A DNA stretch of 64,000 bases from Rachycentron canadum. Taxonomy: Eukaryota > Chordata > Actinopteri > Carangiformes > Rachycentridae. Numbering within the stretch: the first letter of the stretch is position 1; the number at the start of each line of letters is the position of its first letter. Position numbers and translations under genes: made by a program. The stretch is taken from contig CM076661.1 in the NCBI GenBank assembly GCA_038496675.1, positions 13,243,226-13,307,225 on the forward strand. The letters run 5' to 3'. The notes under the pieces are model-generated. The model made no database searches, was not told the origin of the DNA, and saw only the letters and a program-made list of their open reading frames with translations. Positions 13,601 through 24,089 of this stretch are shown piece by piece.

Positions 13601-14016
13601 CAGTGATGGTAGGGAAAGGTATTTACTTAAGTATTGCAATTTAGTACAAATTGAGGTACTTGAGTATTTCATGTCATGCTAGTTTATACTGCAATACAAT
13701 GCAAAGAGAAATGCATTTTTACTCAATGACACTTATTTGACAGATGTTACTTTACAAATAAAGATTTTAAACACAAAATATAAGATCATGTTGTAAAATA
13801 TGATTCATATTTATAGATCAGATACTGACCAACTACAATAATAAAACGTCACATGCACATTAATGCAATAGTAGTGATAAACCAGTAATACATTATATTT
13901 TTATTATACTTAAGTAATCATTTTAAAAGTAGTACTCTTACTACTAATTGCGTATTTTCATCATAGTGTTGTTTCTTTTACTTGGGTAAAGACTCTCAAT
14001 GCTTCCACCATTACTG
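13601..14016. mobile_element. Non-autonomous hAT-type element (MITE)
   Basis: The left end reads CAGTGATGGTAGGGAAAG. The right end, reverse-complemented, reads CAGTAATGGTGGAAGCA, which makes imperfect terminal inverted repeats beginning CAG, as in hAT elements. The interior is full of 'TTTACTTAAGTA' and 'GTACTT' words and follows the layout of a very common teleost repeat whose ends read 'tacttaagta...cttccaccactg'. No ORF is present. No clean 8-bp target duplication is visible, so the copy is probably old. Confidence 0.6.
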
Positions 14017-14717
14017 AGTGGAGTAGGTCTAAACTATCTTTTAATCTATAATCTTTAATCTATTCAGTTTATAAAATTTAAGAAATAGTAAATGTCCATA
14101 ATATGTTTTATCATAAGTCTTGTCTAGAGCCATTAGATCATCAGTCAAAAAACAAACCCCAAAATGGCCACAATGGAAACTTGGAGACCTTCCTTGCATT
14201 GTGATGGCTTAATATACATTTAAAAAGGAACAAATCATGACACTTTGTAATAACAGCTGTTTGGCAATAAAGGCATCCAGGCAACAGAATGAAAGATGAC
14301 AAAACCAGATGTGAAACACGCTACAGCTGACATGCAGGAAAATGGCTCATACAGAAATACACAGCGTCATGCCCCTTGACATAAATGGCTCATGACAAGT
14401 TTCAACCTGTTAAACAAATGTACCAGAGAGCAAATAGTGGAGGTGTACATGGAACAGGTGTTTGGTATTTAGTAGTTTATGTTCAGAGTGATCTTCAGTG
14501 ACTGAAACAACACTAGTTTGTGAGTATACAGACCCATTATTTAAATTTTTTTTTTTTTTTACAAACTTTTTATATTTTGTAGATTTAATTGCAGATTTAA
14601 TTTTGCAGAAATAAAATTAAAATTTCATCAATGCCCATCATTCTACCTATAATGAGAGTATTTAGACAAGCATTTAGCCCTTCATTTAAATTAAGATCTT
14701 GAATTAAATGAAGACGC

Positions 14718-14820
14718 TTAATTTGGTACTTTGTAGAAACCCCTTTGGCAGGAATTATAGCTCTTAGTTCTTCTTGGATTCTCTGTCAGCTTCACTCACC
14801 TGGATTTAGACCATATCTCC
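14718..14820. mobile_element. Decayed Tc1/mariner-like transposon fragment
   Basis: The stretch containing 'actttgtagaaacccctttggcag', then 'attatagctcttagttcttcttgga' and 'cacctggattta', resembles the antisense of part of the Tc1-like transposase coding region that is common in fish genomes. Only about 100 bp is recognisable, with no ends and no ORF. The match is from memory, not from an alignment. Confidence 0.4.
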
Positions 14821-15497
14821 CTTGCAGACTCTTACTTACTGTGACTTGATGATTGAGAGGCGACCAACAAAACCATTTTAGAACAAGGAAGTGTCTATGG
14901 AAGTTTTTACACTCAGTCTATATTGAATATTTGAAATGCTCATTTATCTCTTAGTCACCTGTGCAATGTTATCTTAATTATAAAGACTGTATTTACTTCA
15001 TTAAATCAACAAAACATTAACGTGGATTGAACATAGTGATTTGTTTCTCCAAAACTGGTTCAGTCTTTCTCCATATAACCAACCAAACTCAGAGGATGTT
15101 AGATATTAAAAATAGTTCACTTTGCACTTTTCACAGAAGAGTCAGATGCATGTGACTTCTTCTGTTTGACACATGCTGATACCATCACTGTATCAGAAGG
15201 AATACAGTGGAGTCAACCTTGCATTACAATGCTGCTAACTCTTGCACAAATGTTTATGACCTGATGTTACATAGTTTAAAAGACAATTTAATGGACTACC
15301 ATCTCAGTAAAGATAATATTTAAAGAGGATAGCTTGCTGGTAAAGAACAGCTTGTTCTGACACAGTCCTAGTTACCTCCAGGGTTACTGAAGTTCACTCA
15401 TGTGGATGTAATTTTGGCGTTCAGAAATTTTTAATGGAATGCAGTAAAATCTGGGCTTCCGCTGAATCAGTTACTAATATTGATTTTGTTTTAGGGG

Positions 15498-16010
15498 ATG
15501 GAGGTTGACTGCCAGCCTGAGGAGCCCATTGTTTCTTCATTTGATGAGGATTGTGTTGAGCTTGGTGACGTCAAGGACATGAGATTGGAGGCAGAAGCAG
15601 TGGTCAATGATGTCCTCTTCGCCGTCACCGAAATGCATGTGTCGCAAAGTCTCAACAGTGCGTTGGATGTGGCGTACATAAATGTGGAAACCAGAGAGGG
15701 AAATCGGTATTGTCTGGAACTCACAGAGGCAGGACTAAGGGTATGATGCAGTAACAGTACAACAGTGGTTTCTTGTTTTATTTCTCATCATGTGCACTTT
15801 TAAGACCCAAATCCATGTAGTTTTACAATGAACTAATTTCTACCAATACAGGTGGTGGGCTACACTTTTGATCAAGTGGATGAGGATTTGAGCAACCAGT
15901 ATCATGAGACTGTTTACTCTCTTCTGGACATGCTGAGTCCAGGTTACAGAGAAGCCTTTGGGAATGCGCTGCTCCAGCGGTTGGAGAAGCTGAAGCAAAA
16001 CGGACGATAG
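15498..16010 (+). CDS. gskip: GSK3-beta interaction protein
   Basis: GSKIP is a small A-kinase anchoring protein that binds GSK3-beta and the RII subunit of PKA, bringing the two kinases together in Wnt/beta-catenin control. There are two coding exons, 15498-15740 and 15852-16010, joined in phase 0 with GT-AG ends, giving 133 residues (human about 139). The start ATG at 15498 lies three bases after an acceptor and has G at -3 and +4. The N-terminal half contains the amphipathic stretch DMRLEAEAVVNDVLFAV, corresponding to the RII-binding helix. The C-terminal half contains HETVYSLLDMLSPGYREAF and NALLQRLEKLK, the GSK3-interaction helix. The extreme N-terminus is shorter and less conserved than in mammals. 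The neighbour atg2b lies upstream in divergent orientation, matching the human order. Confidence 0.95.
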
Positions 16011-17045
16011 AACCAGGGACCAAGCTGCTGCATTAGATGTACTAAGTGAAACAGGGGCCGACGCTGTGGGTGTTTGGCTTTGAGCCAATAATAACCAAGT
16101 CCAGTCAAATATACTAGCCTATCATGTGACGTCCACCTGCCTAGCTACCACTACAACAAGAGGCACTCTGCCCTATCAACATTGCTTTGTTCTAGGTTTC
16201 ATATCATTGAATGATTCCATGTTTGATACTTCAATTCAGTGACTGCTAGGGATTGGCTGTACGGGATGTGTTGCAACATTGTGTTGTTGACTTTAACTGT
16301 GGAGAGATTGTCCAACTTCCATGTTACAAATTTGTAACTGAACATTGTTTGAACAATTCTGCACCTTTTGTACTCATCAGAACAACCTGAGGGGGAAAAA
16401 GAAAAAAGTTGAATCGATAGTTCAGCTTCTCCCTCTGAACTAAAGCTGTGACGTAATGACTGATATCTGCTCAAATATAACTAGTTCTCATTCAGCAGGT
16501 GTCTTAGTGAAAGAGCCAAAGCTGTACTCTGTGTAACTCATATTGCCTTAATGACTGACCTTTGGTTGGAAAAGTACAAAAAAAAAAAAAAAAAAAAAAA
16601 AAAAACCCACCCCATTAACTTATGTCTTTAAGAACATATTGTGGGACAGTCATTTCATAGGGATAATAGGTCAGAAACAAAACTTATTTGAAGATTTTGA
16701 TTATGTTACAACTAAACTGACACTATTCAGTGTGAATTAAATAAGTAAAGAGTAAATTGTTTTGACACCCACCCACCCCCCCATACTGCAGTGAATTGCA
16801 TTACAAACTTTCATTCTAGACCTTTGCTGTAAAAGTAAAGCTATCATTGTGTAGGTTTAAGTACTTAGGTAAGCTTGTCCTTCAAACAGCATTTGTTTCT
16901 ATTCACCTCTAGAATCGCTTTAAGTTGATGTTGGTTTATTGTACATGTGACCTGATCCCACTTCAGTCTTATGAAATCTGCTTTAAGGAAACTTCTTTGC
17001 ATACAGTTATTTCTTGCTGCTGGCCTTTGCTCAGACAAATAAAAC
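16011..17045 (+). other. gskip: GSKIP 3' untranslated region
   Basis: No ORF of substance follows the stop. A 28-nt poly(A) tract occupies 16578-16605, and an AATAAA lies at 17038-17043, so the UTR is about 1 kb. It points tail to tail at the npc2 3' UTR. Confidence 0.6.
17038..17043 (+). terminator. gskip: Polyadenylation signal AATAAA of GSKIP
   Basis: A canonical AATAAA lies about 1 kb downstream of the gskip stop codon, followed by a T-rich stretch near 17067 that could serve as the downstream element. Confidence 0.55.
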
Positions 17046-17290
17046 TCAGTACCATGTCAAAGCTTCATTTTTTTCCCTAGTCAAGTTTTAAGCTCATTTT
17101 GGAGCTCTGTTCATGGAGAAATGTCACAAAGTCGGGCTGAGCAGCGTTTGCATCAGCGACACTGGATATACAAACTTAATCTGACAAGTGAAAAAGCTAA
17201 AATTTGGCACAAATTTTACTGAACAAGTTTAAAGCAACTCAACAGTTAGCAATGTCAGATTCACATGTAGTGAAAGTCACATTAGATTTC

Positions 17291-17296
17291 TTTATT
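17291..17296 (-). terminator. npc2: Candidate polyadenylation signal of NPC2
   Basis: TTTATT on the plus strand reads AATAAA on the minus strand, about 400 bases past the npc2 stop codon. It is the last such hexamer seen before the gskip 3' end. The actual cleavage site is unknown. Confidence 0.4.
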
Positions 17297-17486
17297 AGAA
17301 TTTACTTCTCATATGGCAGCACAAGGTCAGTAAGAAATGTTACAAAAGTTGAAGTAAAGAAAGAGTACAGTGTGTACTTTTCCTGACTACACAGCAGCCA
17401 GTAAGCCAAGACACTTGCATCGAAGTGGAATGTAGTTAAGCCAAGATCATTGACAAACATTATTTAATATCCACAACACAAATCAG

Positions 17487-17523
<37 letters not shown>
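17487..17523 (+). repeat. 37-nt poly(A) tract (poly(T) on the NPC2 strand)
   Basis: An uninterrupted A run inside the presumed npc2 3' UTR. It would appear as U-rich RNA in npc2 transcripts. The length is likely to vary between individuals and between assemblies. Confidence 0.9.
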
Positions 17524-17526
<3 letters not shown>

Positions 17527-17698
17527 TATCAGTAGGATTTAAGTTGAGTGTGAGGCAAAGTCTTGCAAACTAGTGAAAGACATGCATCTTAAAATCAATT
17601 TGATGTAGGAATAAAATGAGATCGTAACTAGAATCATTAGTATTTTGTTTTTACTCCAGTCTTTTTAAAAATACATTTAGTTGAGGTATTGTTGCAGT

Positions 17699-19856
17699 TT
17701 AGCTCACAATCTGAACTGGGAACCTGATGCAGAACAAGTCTTGTTTGTTGTCATCTTTCAGTTCCCACTGCACAACCAGCTTTATCTAGAAGTGCAGAAA
17801 AGAAGAACCGGGTGTGTATTAATTCTGACAAACAAAAAAAGAATTGAAAAACAAAACTTGGTTTAGTAAGGGCAAAATTAGCACTCAGACACAGATAAAA
17901 AAAACCTAATATATGTTCCAATTTAAAAAAATAAAATACCATTTGATCTCTCGTAGTGTGTAACCAAGTACATACTCATATTTTACAAATATGAGTTGTC
18001 TGTGCTTTGAGAATTTTGATATCATGCCAATTCATAGAATAAATACTTTACTCATTCCACTAGTTTGATTTGTAGCTGTTGCTAGTTACTTTATGAATTA
18101 GGGCTTTACATACAAGACTCATCCAATATGACGCATTGGTATACCTTACTTGTGCACTTTCCAATGTAGGCCATTTTATGCCATTTATGATCCATCTCTA
18201 GCATCTATTGATTTACTCATGTCTTAATTTGAGTAGTCTACACTGTAGAATTTCTGCTTTTAATAATAACTGAATGCTTATTCCAGTAGCACTTAAATCA
18301 TCAAGATGAAACCACAGCATAAAGCCATCCTGATACGTTTAGACCTGATTCGCTGTTAAGACCTTACATGTAGATTTTATTTGTCACATTAAACTTAAAT
18401 ACTGTGCAGTACAGCTTCAGTCTCTACCAGAGGCAAAGAAATAGGAAGTCGTAGGTCAGTATATAGGACTGGAGCTCATAACACTTAATTTGTTATTAAA
18501 AGAAAAAAAATCTTAAATATGACTTGCTGATGTCACATGTAGTACTTACTGCAGGATACACAGACTTCACAGGTAGAGAGTTTAAGTAGTGATAGCGCTG
18601 CTGCTTGTTGATGGGACACTTGATTCCAGACATACATCCATCGTCCTTGGGAATGGGGAAGGGGACAGAAACACCAGCAATAATACCATGAACCACTGCT
18701 TTGCTTGTCTGGCTCTCCACAGCTACAAGATAAAACATGACAAATTAGATCAAAATGTTTAAAAATTTTACACTGAATCTTGGGTGAAATTAAAATACAG
18801 TCCACTCACTACTATCAAATGTCACATTGACACTGTAGGACTGTCCTTTATGTAGCTGGCATGGCTGGCTGGCACAAGGGGAAATGTCCACTGTGGCAAC
18901 TTCACCAGAAGGGGAGCCTGAAGATAAAACATGGAAAAAAGGGCACATTTTTTTATAAAAAGCAACATCTTATGATAAATAAATTTCCATACATCATAAA
19001 AATGAGACCAAGGTATTACTTTCAAGAACATCATCTTATTCTACTCTGTGAAAAGAGCGAGAGAGAGCAAATAAATTCACTTCAGACTTGTATAACATGT
19101 TCAGAATCAAACAAATGACAAATTTAGTCAGATTAGACCAATTTAAAGTAATAGAGTATTTAGAAATTAATTTTAGGTATTACAGTGGCTTGCCATATAC
19201 CATTACAAAAAGGGACCTTTCAAAACTATGTGACCCAATCTAACAATAAACCTACTTATTGTGGCTGTATGGTCCAGATTAATACAGAAAGATGAGCAGG
19301 CAGCCACTGATCTTATTTGAGACCAGTGCACTTGTCATGAGATTTCATACTCTGCTGTATAATGTGGCTACGAAGGAAGTTGAATAAGCCGTTGAAGTGT
19401 TTATTTCCACAAGAGTCACTTCTGACCACATGAGCATATTGTGTGAGCAATATGGAGATCCAGGGGTGAGAGGTGAAAACTAGTGCTGAAACGATTAGTC
19501 GATTATTCAGCTGGTTCAGTTCGTTGTTATTGACAATTAAGGTGCTTTTATGGGAAAACGTGCATTCCCCACTTCTCCAATCAATGTCGTTATAAAGACA
19601 TTGAGGAGAGGTTTTGTAGTGATGGTCGGACAAAACAAATATGAGAACATTAATATGGTCTCTTTAATGATATTTCTGGTAACAGTACGCAAAAGGTTCA
19701 TCGGTTTCAAGTGCATTTAAAATGGGTTCGTAAACAAAAAAGTCTTCACATTAAGATGTTGGGATGAAACCTACCACAGTCTGTGTACTTTACTGGCACT
19801 GCACAGGTGAAGCCTATCAAACAGAGTGAGACGATGAAACCAGTCCGGACATCCAT
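17699..19856 (-). CDS. npc2: NPC intracellular cholesterol transporter 2
   Basis: NPC2 is a soluble lysosomal protein that takes cholesterol from internal membranes and hands it to NPC1. Four exons, 19775-19856, 18810-18917, 18550-18722 and 17699-17785, have GT-AG ends and consistent phases and encode 149 residues (human 151). Residues 1 to about 19 form a hydrophobic signal peptide (MDVRTGFIVSLCLIGFTCA); the rest is one ML (MD-2-related lipid-recognition) domain. Cysteines fall at 27, 42, 47, 93, 99 and 140, the positions of the three disulphides of the family, and NVT at residue 58 is the conserved N-glycosylation site. The start codon has A at -3 and G at +4. The gene diverges from isca2, as in human. 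No defect was seen. Confidence 0.96.
19484..19560. repeat. Fragment of a teleost interspersed repeat (npc2 intron 1)
   Basis: The phrase 'gtgctgaaacgattagtcgatta' is the leading edge of a repeat seen many times in fish genomes ('...gattagtcgattaatcga...'). Only the edge is recognisable. It sits in the 857-bp first intron of npc2. Confidence 0.35.
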
Positions 19857-20676
19857 GTTTCTCTCTCCTTTTTGTGTGACACTAAAAATAAATAAATAAA
19901 AATAAATGAGGAAATACCCATGTCGCAATATTAAGTAAACTTTACCAGACCTGCCGCCGAGCCGCCAAATGAAAATGTCGAATCACAGGACTTGTTTGTT
20001 ACCCCAAATTGTCATGAATGTATCAATGACTACAAAGTTTAACACAACGAGGAACAAATGCTCTTCGACTACCCGGTCATAAAAACAGCATAAACGCTGT
20101 GAGTCGTCCCACTAATATCGAACAAACAAATGAAATTTGGGAACAAAACACACAGTACCTTTTTATGAGCTTCCGTCAGCGGCCGGGGTGAAAATGTTAG
20201 CGACCTGCCACTTTTTATTTCCCTGTATCACGAGATTGAAGTCACGCCTATTTATGAGTGAGGTGATGGTTTATCGCCCGAAATCTTGCCTGACAGGAAT
20301 CGCCCTCGGTTGGAAGCCCCCGTGTCCTGCGCTGTATGTGTCAGATAAACGCTTCAACCTCGACACGAAACCAAATATATTTGAACTTAAACGCAATGTA
20401 AATATCTGAACCGCGGTTCGGGGGGTACGGCCTGGTAGACCTGTTCCTTAGAGGCAAACTCGAGGTATTAACAAGCCCCATATCTTACGCCTCAGATCGA
20501 ATCTTTATGATTGACGGTTAATCTGACAAATAAAATGGCCGTATTCTGCTAATATGGGCGTTTCTACTTTCACAGACAGCCATTTTAGCCAATGAGAGGG
20601 AGATAAATGTTCTGTTGCAACATGGGGGTGGGACCTACCAAGTTTGTTATGGAAGATGTCATTCGTGAGAGGAGCG
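19857..20676. promoter_or_regulatory. Bidirectional NPC2/ISCA2 promoter region
   Basis: This is the 820 bp between the two divergent start codons. Close to the isca2 side are two oppositely oriented YY1-like words, AAAATGGC at 20533-20540 and GCCATTTT at 20579-20586, and a CCAAT box at 20589-20593. On the minus strand, a TATA-like CATAAATAGG lies near 20246-20256 and could serve npc2. The elements are seen directly; their use is inferred. No ORF of note is present. Confidence 0.5.
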
Positions 20677-21998
20677 ATGATATCTGCGTCAAAGTCAAAA
20701 TTGTTGAGCCTTGCGAGGTAACGTTAACTTTCTCAACGTGGTTTACATTATTAGTGATGTCCCCGATCCAAATCCTAACTTTTAACCAATCTCCTTGTTT
20801 TAAAAATGTTACATTTTTGCCCGAGAGTTAGCAAGCTAGCCTTAAACGCCACCGTTAGGTAGCAAGCTACCACTTGGGCCGGTAACGTTACATTTCCTTC
20901 TGCTTTCACACAAACTGATCTTAACGTGTTAATGTTTTTCAGGGCATCTGCTCTCCTGAATAATCCCGGTGTGAGCCAGCAGTTACACCGGCTGCCTCCA
21001 AACCCCGCAGCGGGGCTCCAGCGCTTCAGTAGCGCCTCAGCCCAGGAGAAGACGACGGTGTCAAGTCCATCTGAAGACAAAGTTCACCTTACTGAGTCAT
21101 GTGTGAAGGTCAGCAGATATCCACAATTAACAAATGTACTCTTTGGGGATGTTGTTATAAACCCACACCCCTTAAATCTACAGTCAGAGTCAGTGGTGAT
21201 TCACAGTGAAACTCTATAACATCTGAAATATTTACCTGCGAAGAAGCCAAAGACTCCTACACACTGTGCTCACTTTATCAACTATTTTCACACAACGGTA
21301 TTGTCTGGTCATTGTCAGGTCTGAAGACACTGTTAATAATGTCAGCACAGTGTGCAGGTTCAGTCACAGATCAAAATGTTTGATTTTAGACACTGGTAAA
21401 CTGCCTTTGACCAATCAAACCCAAATGACAGATGAGCATCATTGAGCATCATTGCTGCTTGCATTTGTAATTGCATTATCACTGGTTGCTGTGTGATTGT
21501 GATCTAAACTGTAATTCACTTGGTATGCAGCCTATTTTTCAATGAATGTGTGTAGCTGTATTGATGTTTTTGTGCTTCTCCCCTCATTTGGCATATTCAT
21601 GTTCCCCTGTTTAATCTAGAGACTGGGGGAGATCATGGTGCAGGGCGAGTACCTGAGAATACATGTTGAGGGAGGAGGCTGCTCCGGATTCCAGTATAAG
21701 TTTTCTGTTGATAGTAACAGGAATGAAGATGACAGGTAACCTGCCACTACTCTAGCCTCCAAGTAATTGTTCCCTGAAAGTCATGTAAATCTCTTAATCT
21801 CTTCTGTCCTCTCTGTTCCTTAGAGTGTTTGAGCAAGGAGGAGTGGGCATTATCGTGGACCAGGACAGCCTGGAGTTTGTGAAAGGATCCACTGTGGATT
21901 TCAGTCAGGAGCTGATCCGCTCCACCTTCCAAGTGCTGAAGAATCCTCAAGCTGATCATGGCTGCTCTTGTGGCAGCTCCTTTTCTGTCAAACTATGA
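20677..21998 (+). CDS. isca2: Iron-sulfur cluster assembly 2, mitochondrial
   Basis: ISCA2 is an A-type carrier that works with ISCA1 and IBA57 to build [4Fe-4S] clusters in the mitochondrial matrix. Four exons, 20677-20717, 20943-21108, 21620-21735 and 21824-21998, encode 165 residues. The first exon had to be chosen by phase: only the ATG at 20677 (MISASKSKLLSLAR...) reaches exon 2 in the right frame, and it yields a basic, acid-free leader suited to mitochondrial import. The HesB/IscA domain follows. It carries the three cluster-ligand cysteines, one in GGGCSGFQYKF and two in the C-terminal GCSCGSSF motif, with the conserved FSQELIRS segment between them. An in-frame ATG at 20932 (MFFRASALL) is an intronic alternative. 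Length is slightly above human (154) owing to the leader. Confidence 0.93.
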
Positions 21999-22640
21999 CC
22001 CTGCTACCCTGTTACCAGCATTGATATTACTTAATACTCCGAAATACCAATTTATCAGGTACACATGTACAAAATAGATTAAAATATTAATATAGTAACA
22101 TTTCAACCTACTACAGTATAGCCACTTACCATATGTATGAATCCACACATCTCTGACACAATGTCAAAAAAAAAACTGAAAATATGTTTCAGAAAGGTAG
22201 AATTTATTGCAGTGGTATTGAATTGTCTTCAGTAAATGTGTACCTAATAAACTGTTAACCCAGGGTATTATGCTATATTGCATTATCTGATATTTTCAGT
22301 TTGCTAATAATTACATTTTGTGTCAACAGTTAAACTGGTAGATAATCTTTGGCCATTTTTTGAGTGTGGAGTGACTTGAATTTAATAAAGGACAGAGGTT
22401 GTGATCAATCATAGCAGATAGTGATAGTCAACAGTGTTCACTTACAGTTGAGCTCACAATATTCAGATGTGATTTGTCATGTGTTCAAACAAAGCAGAGG
22501 CTCAGCTTAAGTGTTGGACCATTCAGTGCTTAGATTTGCCTTTGTATGTAAAATATGTATATAGGCCATATCTGTGAATATATAGAGCTAAGTGTTATAT
22601 TTGTTTAAACTCAAATAAAACTCAGTAAATGTCAGATTTT
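21999..22640 (+). other. isca2: ISCA2 3' untranslated region
   Basis: A non-coding A+T-rich stretch with AATAAA-type hexamers, of which the one at 22614-22619 is the best placed before the convergent eml5 3' end. Confidence 0.55.
22614..22619 (+). terminator. isca2: Polyadenylation signal of ISCA2
   Basis: AATAAA followed about 25 bases later by T-rich sequence (TTTTTATCTTGTCTCTTTG). An earlier ATAAAG-type hexamer near 22385 is a weaker alternative. Confidence 0.5.
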
Positions 22641-22861
22641 TATCTTGTCTCTTTGAAAATGAGTGTGTTACGTTACCATGCTGAGGCAGTTGTGTATTTT
22701 AAACTCACTTCCTAGAGAAGAGAATGATGAAAACGCAGCAAGGAAATGTTTCTATTTATTGATATTCAATTTTGAGCACTGCTGGTGTCATTACATTGGT
22801 TCCTCAGCATTATGTATCATTCTTTATTTCATTGTCATGCAATGAAAATGTTGCACTCAAA

Positions 22862-24089
22862 ACTCAAGTCTATGGTTGCCTTTTTTATTAAAGTGGAATT
22901 TAAGAAACATCTCACAAAAAATATACAAAAAGAATATCTACAAATGATATTTACACTGGTGTAATGTAAATCAAAATATGCAGCAACGTTTTTTTGTAGT
23001 TAGTCTTAATACAAGGAGCAAAATGTTTTGCACTTTTCATATTTTCTCTGATAAAACATTCCATTTAAGCAATATATCTGATTACACAAAACATTAACTT
23101 ACTGTTGAAAAAAGTCACACCATTCATATTCAAGAAAATGCAACAGTAATACATCATACTTTAGCAGCACACTGAAAAGTGACTGAAAGAATTGCAACAG
23201 TGCATTGAAACATCAATTTACAACTGTTCTTTTTGTTTTCTGAGGAATTTGGTTCGGACAGATTGTCTTTCAGTAAGCCATGCACACCCATTAACCACAA
23301 ACTGATCCTCAAACAAGTATGCACACGTTAACATGTCATGAGGGGAACACTGCTGAGGGAGGTTTGAGGTCAACCAGTCAACAACACAACCACATGAACA
23401 AACCATAAATGAACCATCAGGGTAACACAGTGACCAGGTCAGGTGTACAGTGCATAGTATGCTTTGGCATGCTGACATCCAGAACATAACAGTGGATGTT
23501 ACATTCAGGAGGAAGGCCACAGGATTTGGAATTACCAGTAAAAATAGAACAAACAAATGATTACATGATCCAAAAAGTAAAACAAACATAATACAAAAAG
23601 AATCCAAACCCTCATAAATTGAACACTCAGATTAAGGCTAATTCAGTTTGCTACATGGTTTTAAAAATGGCATTGTCAGTAACACAATTTTATAGGCCTG
23701 CCAAGTGGCAAAACTGCCATTTGGAAAATGTACACAGATTCGCTCATTCTAAAAATATGATCCATCACTGACATGATGTGCGCATACTGTGTTAGAGAGA
23801 TGGAGTTTTTTTTTTCGTTGATGATTAGATGCTGTGAGAGAAGGAGTGGATGCCCTCCACCTGTGTTCACAATTGGGACTGATGCTATGATGAAAATGAG
23901 CCTTGCACATATGCATGCACCTATTTTTTGGGGCAGTTATTCACGTTTCTGTTTTTCCTCATCTACAGTCTGCCAGGTCTGCCTTCTTCTTTTTTTCTTG
24001 AGATGCATCTTTTAGTTGATTATTTCCCCTGGAGAGCAGAGCTGAGAAATACCTGGACTTTCTGAGGCAGCGTAGTCCAGGTGTGATCT
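22862..24089 (-). other. eml5: EML5 3' untranslated region
   Basis: About 1.2 kb follows the eml5 stop codon (24090-24092) and contains no convincing coding sequence. Open frames here are short and without family resemblance. A minus-strand AATAAA lies at 22884-22889, making 22862-22870 the likely transcript end, tail to tail with isca2. Confidence 0.55.
22884..22889 (-). terminator. eml5: Polyadenylation signal of EML5
   Basis: TTTATT on the plus strand reads AATAAA on the minus strand. It is the last such signal before the convergent isca2 3' end, about 1.2 kb beyond the eml5 stop. Confidence 0.5.

Larger units (their letters stand above)
13143..15494 (+). other. gskip: Long 5' intron of GSKIP (predicted)
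   Basis: The acceptor TTTTGTTTTAG ends at 15494, three bases before the gskip ATG, so the 5' leader is spliced. The best upstream donor seen is at 13143. The interval has no convincing coding exon. It contains a hAT-type MITE (13601-14016) and a Tc1-like fragment (about 14718-14820), and is otherwise A+T-rich. Confidence 0.5.

Noticed and set aside
20926..21219. ISCA2 start at MFFRASALL
   Set aside because: The ATG overlaps the polypyrimidine-AG acceptor of exon 2; splicing from the ATG at 20677 keeps phase and gives a better import leader.
23218..23607. 129-residue minus-strand frame in the EML5 3' UTR
   Set aside because: Lies past the eml5 stop, hydrophobic and cysteine-rich by composition, no family resemblance or splice signals.
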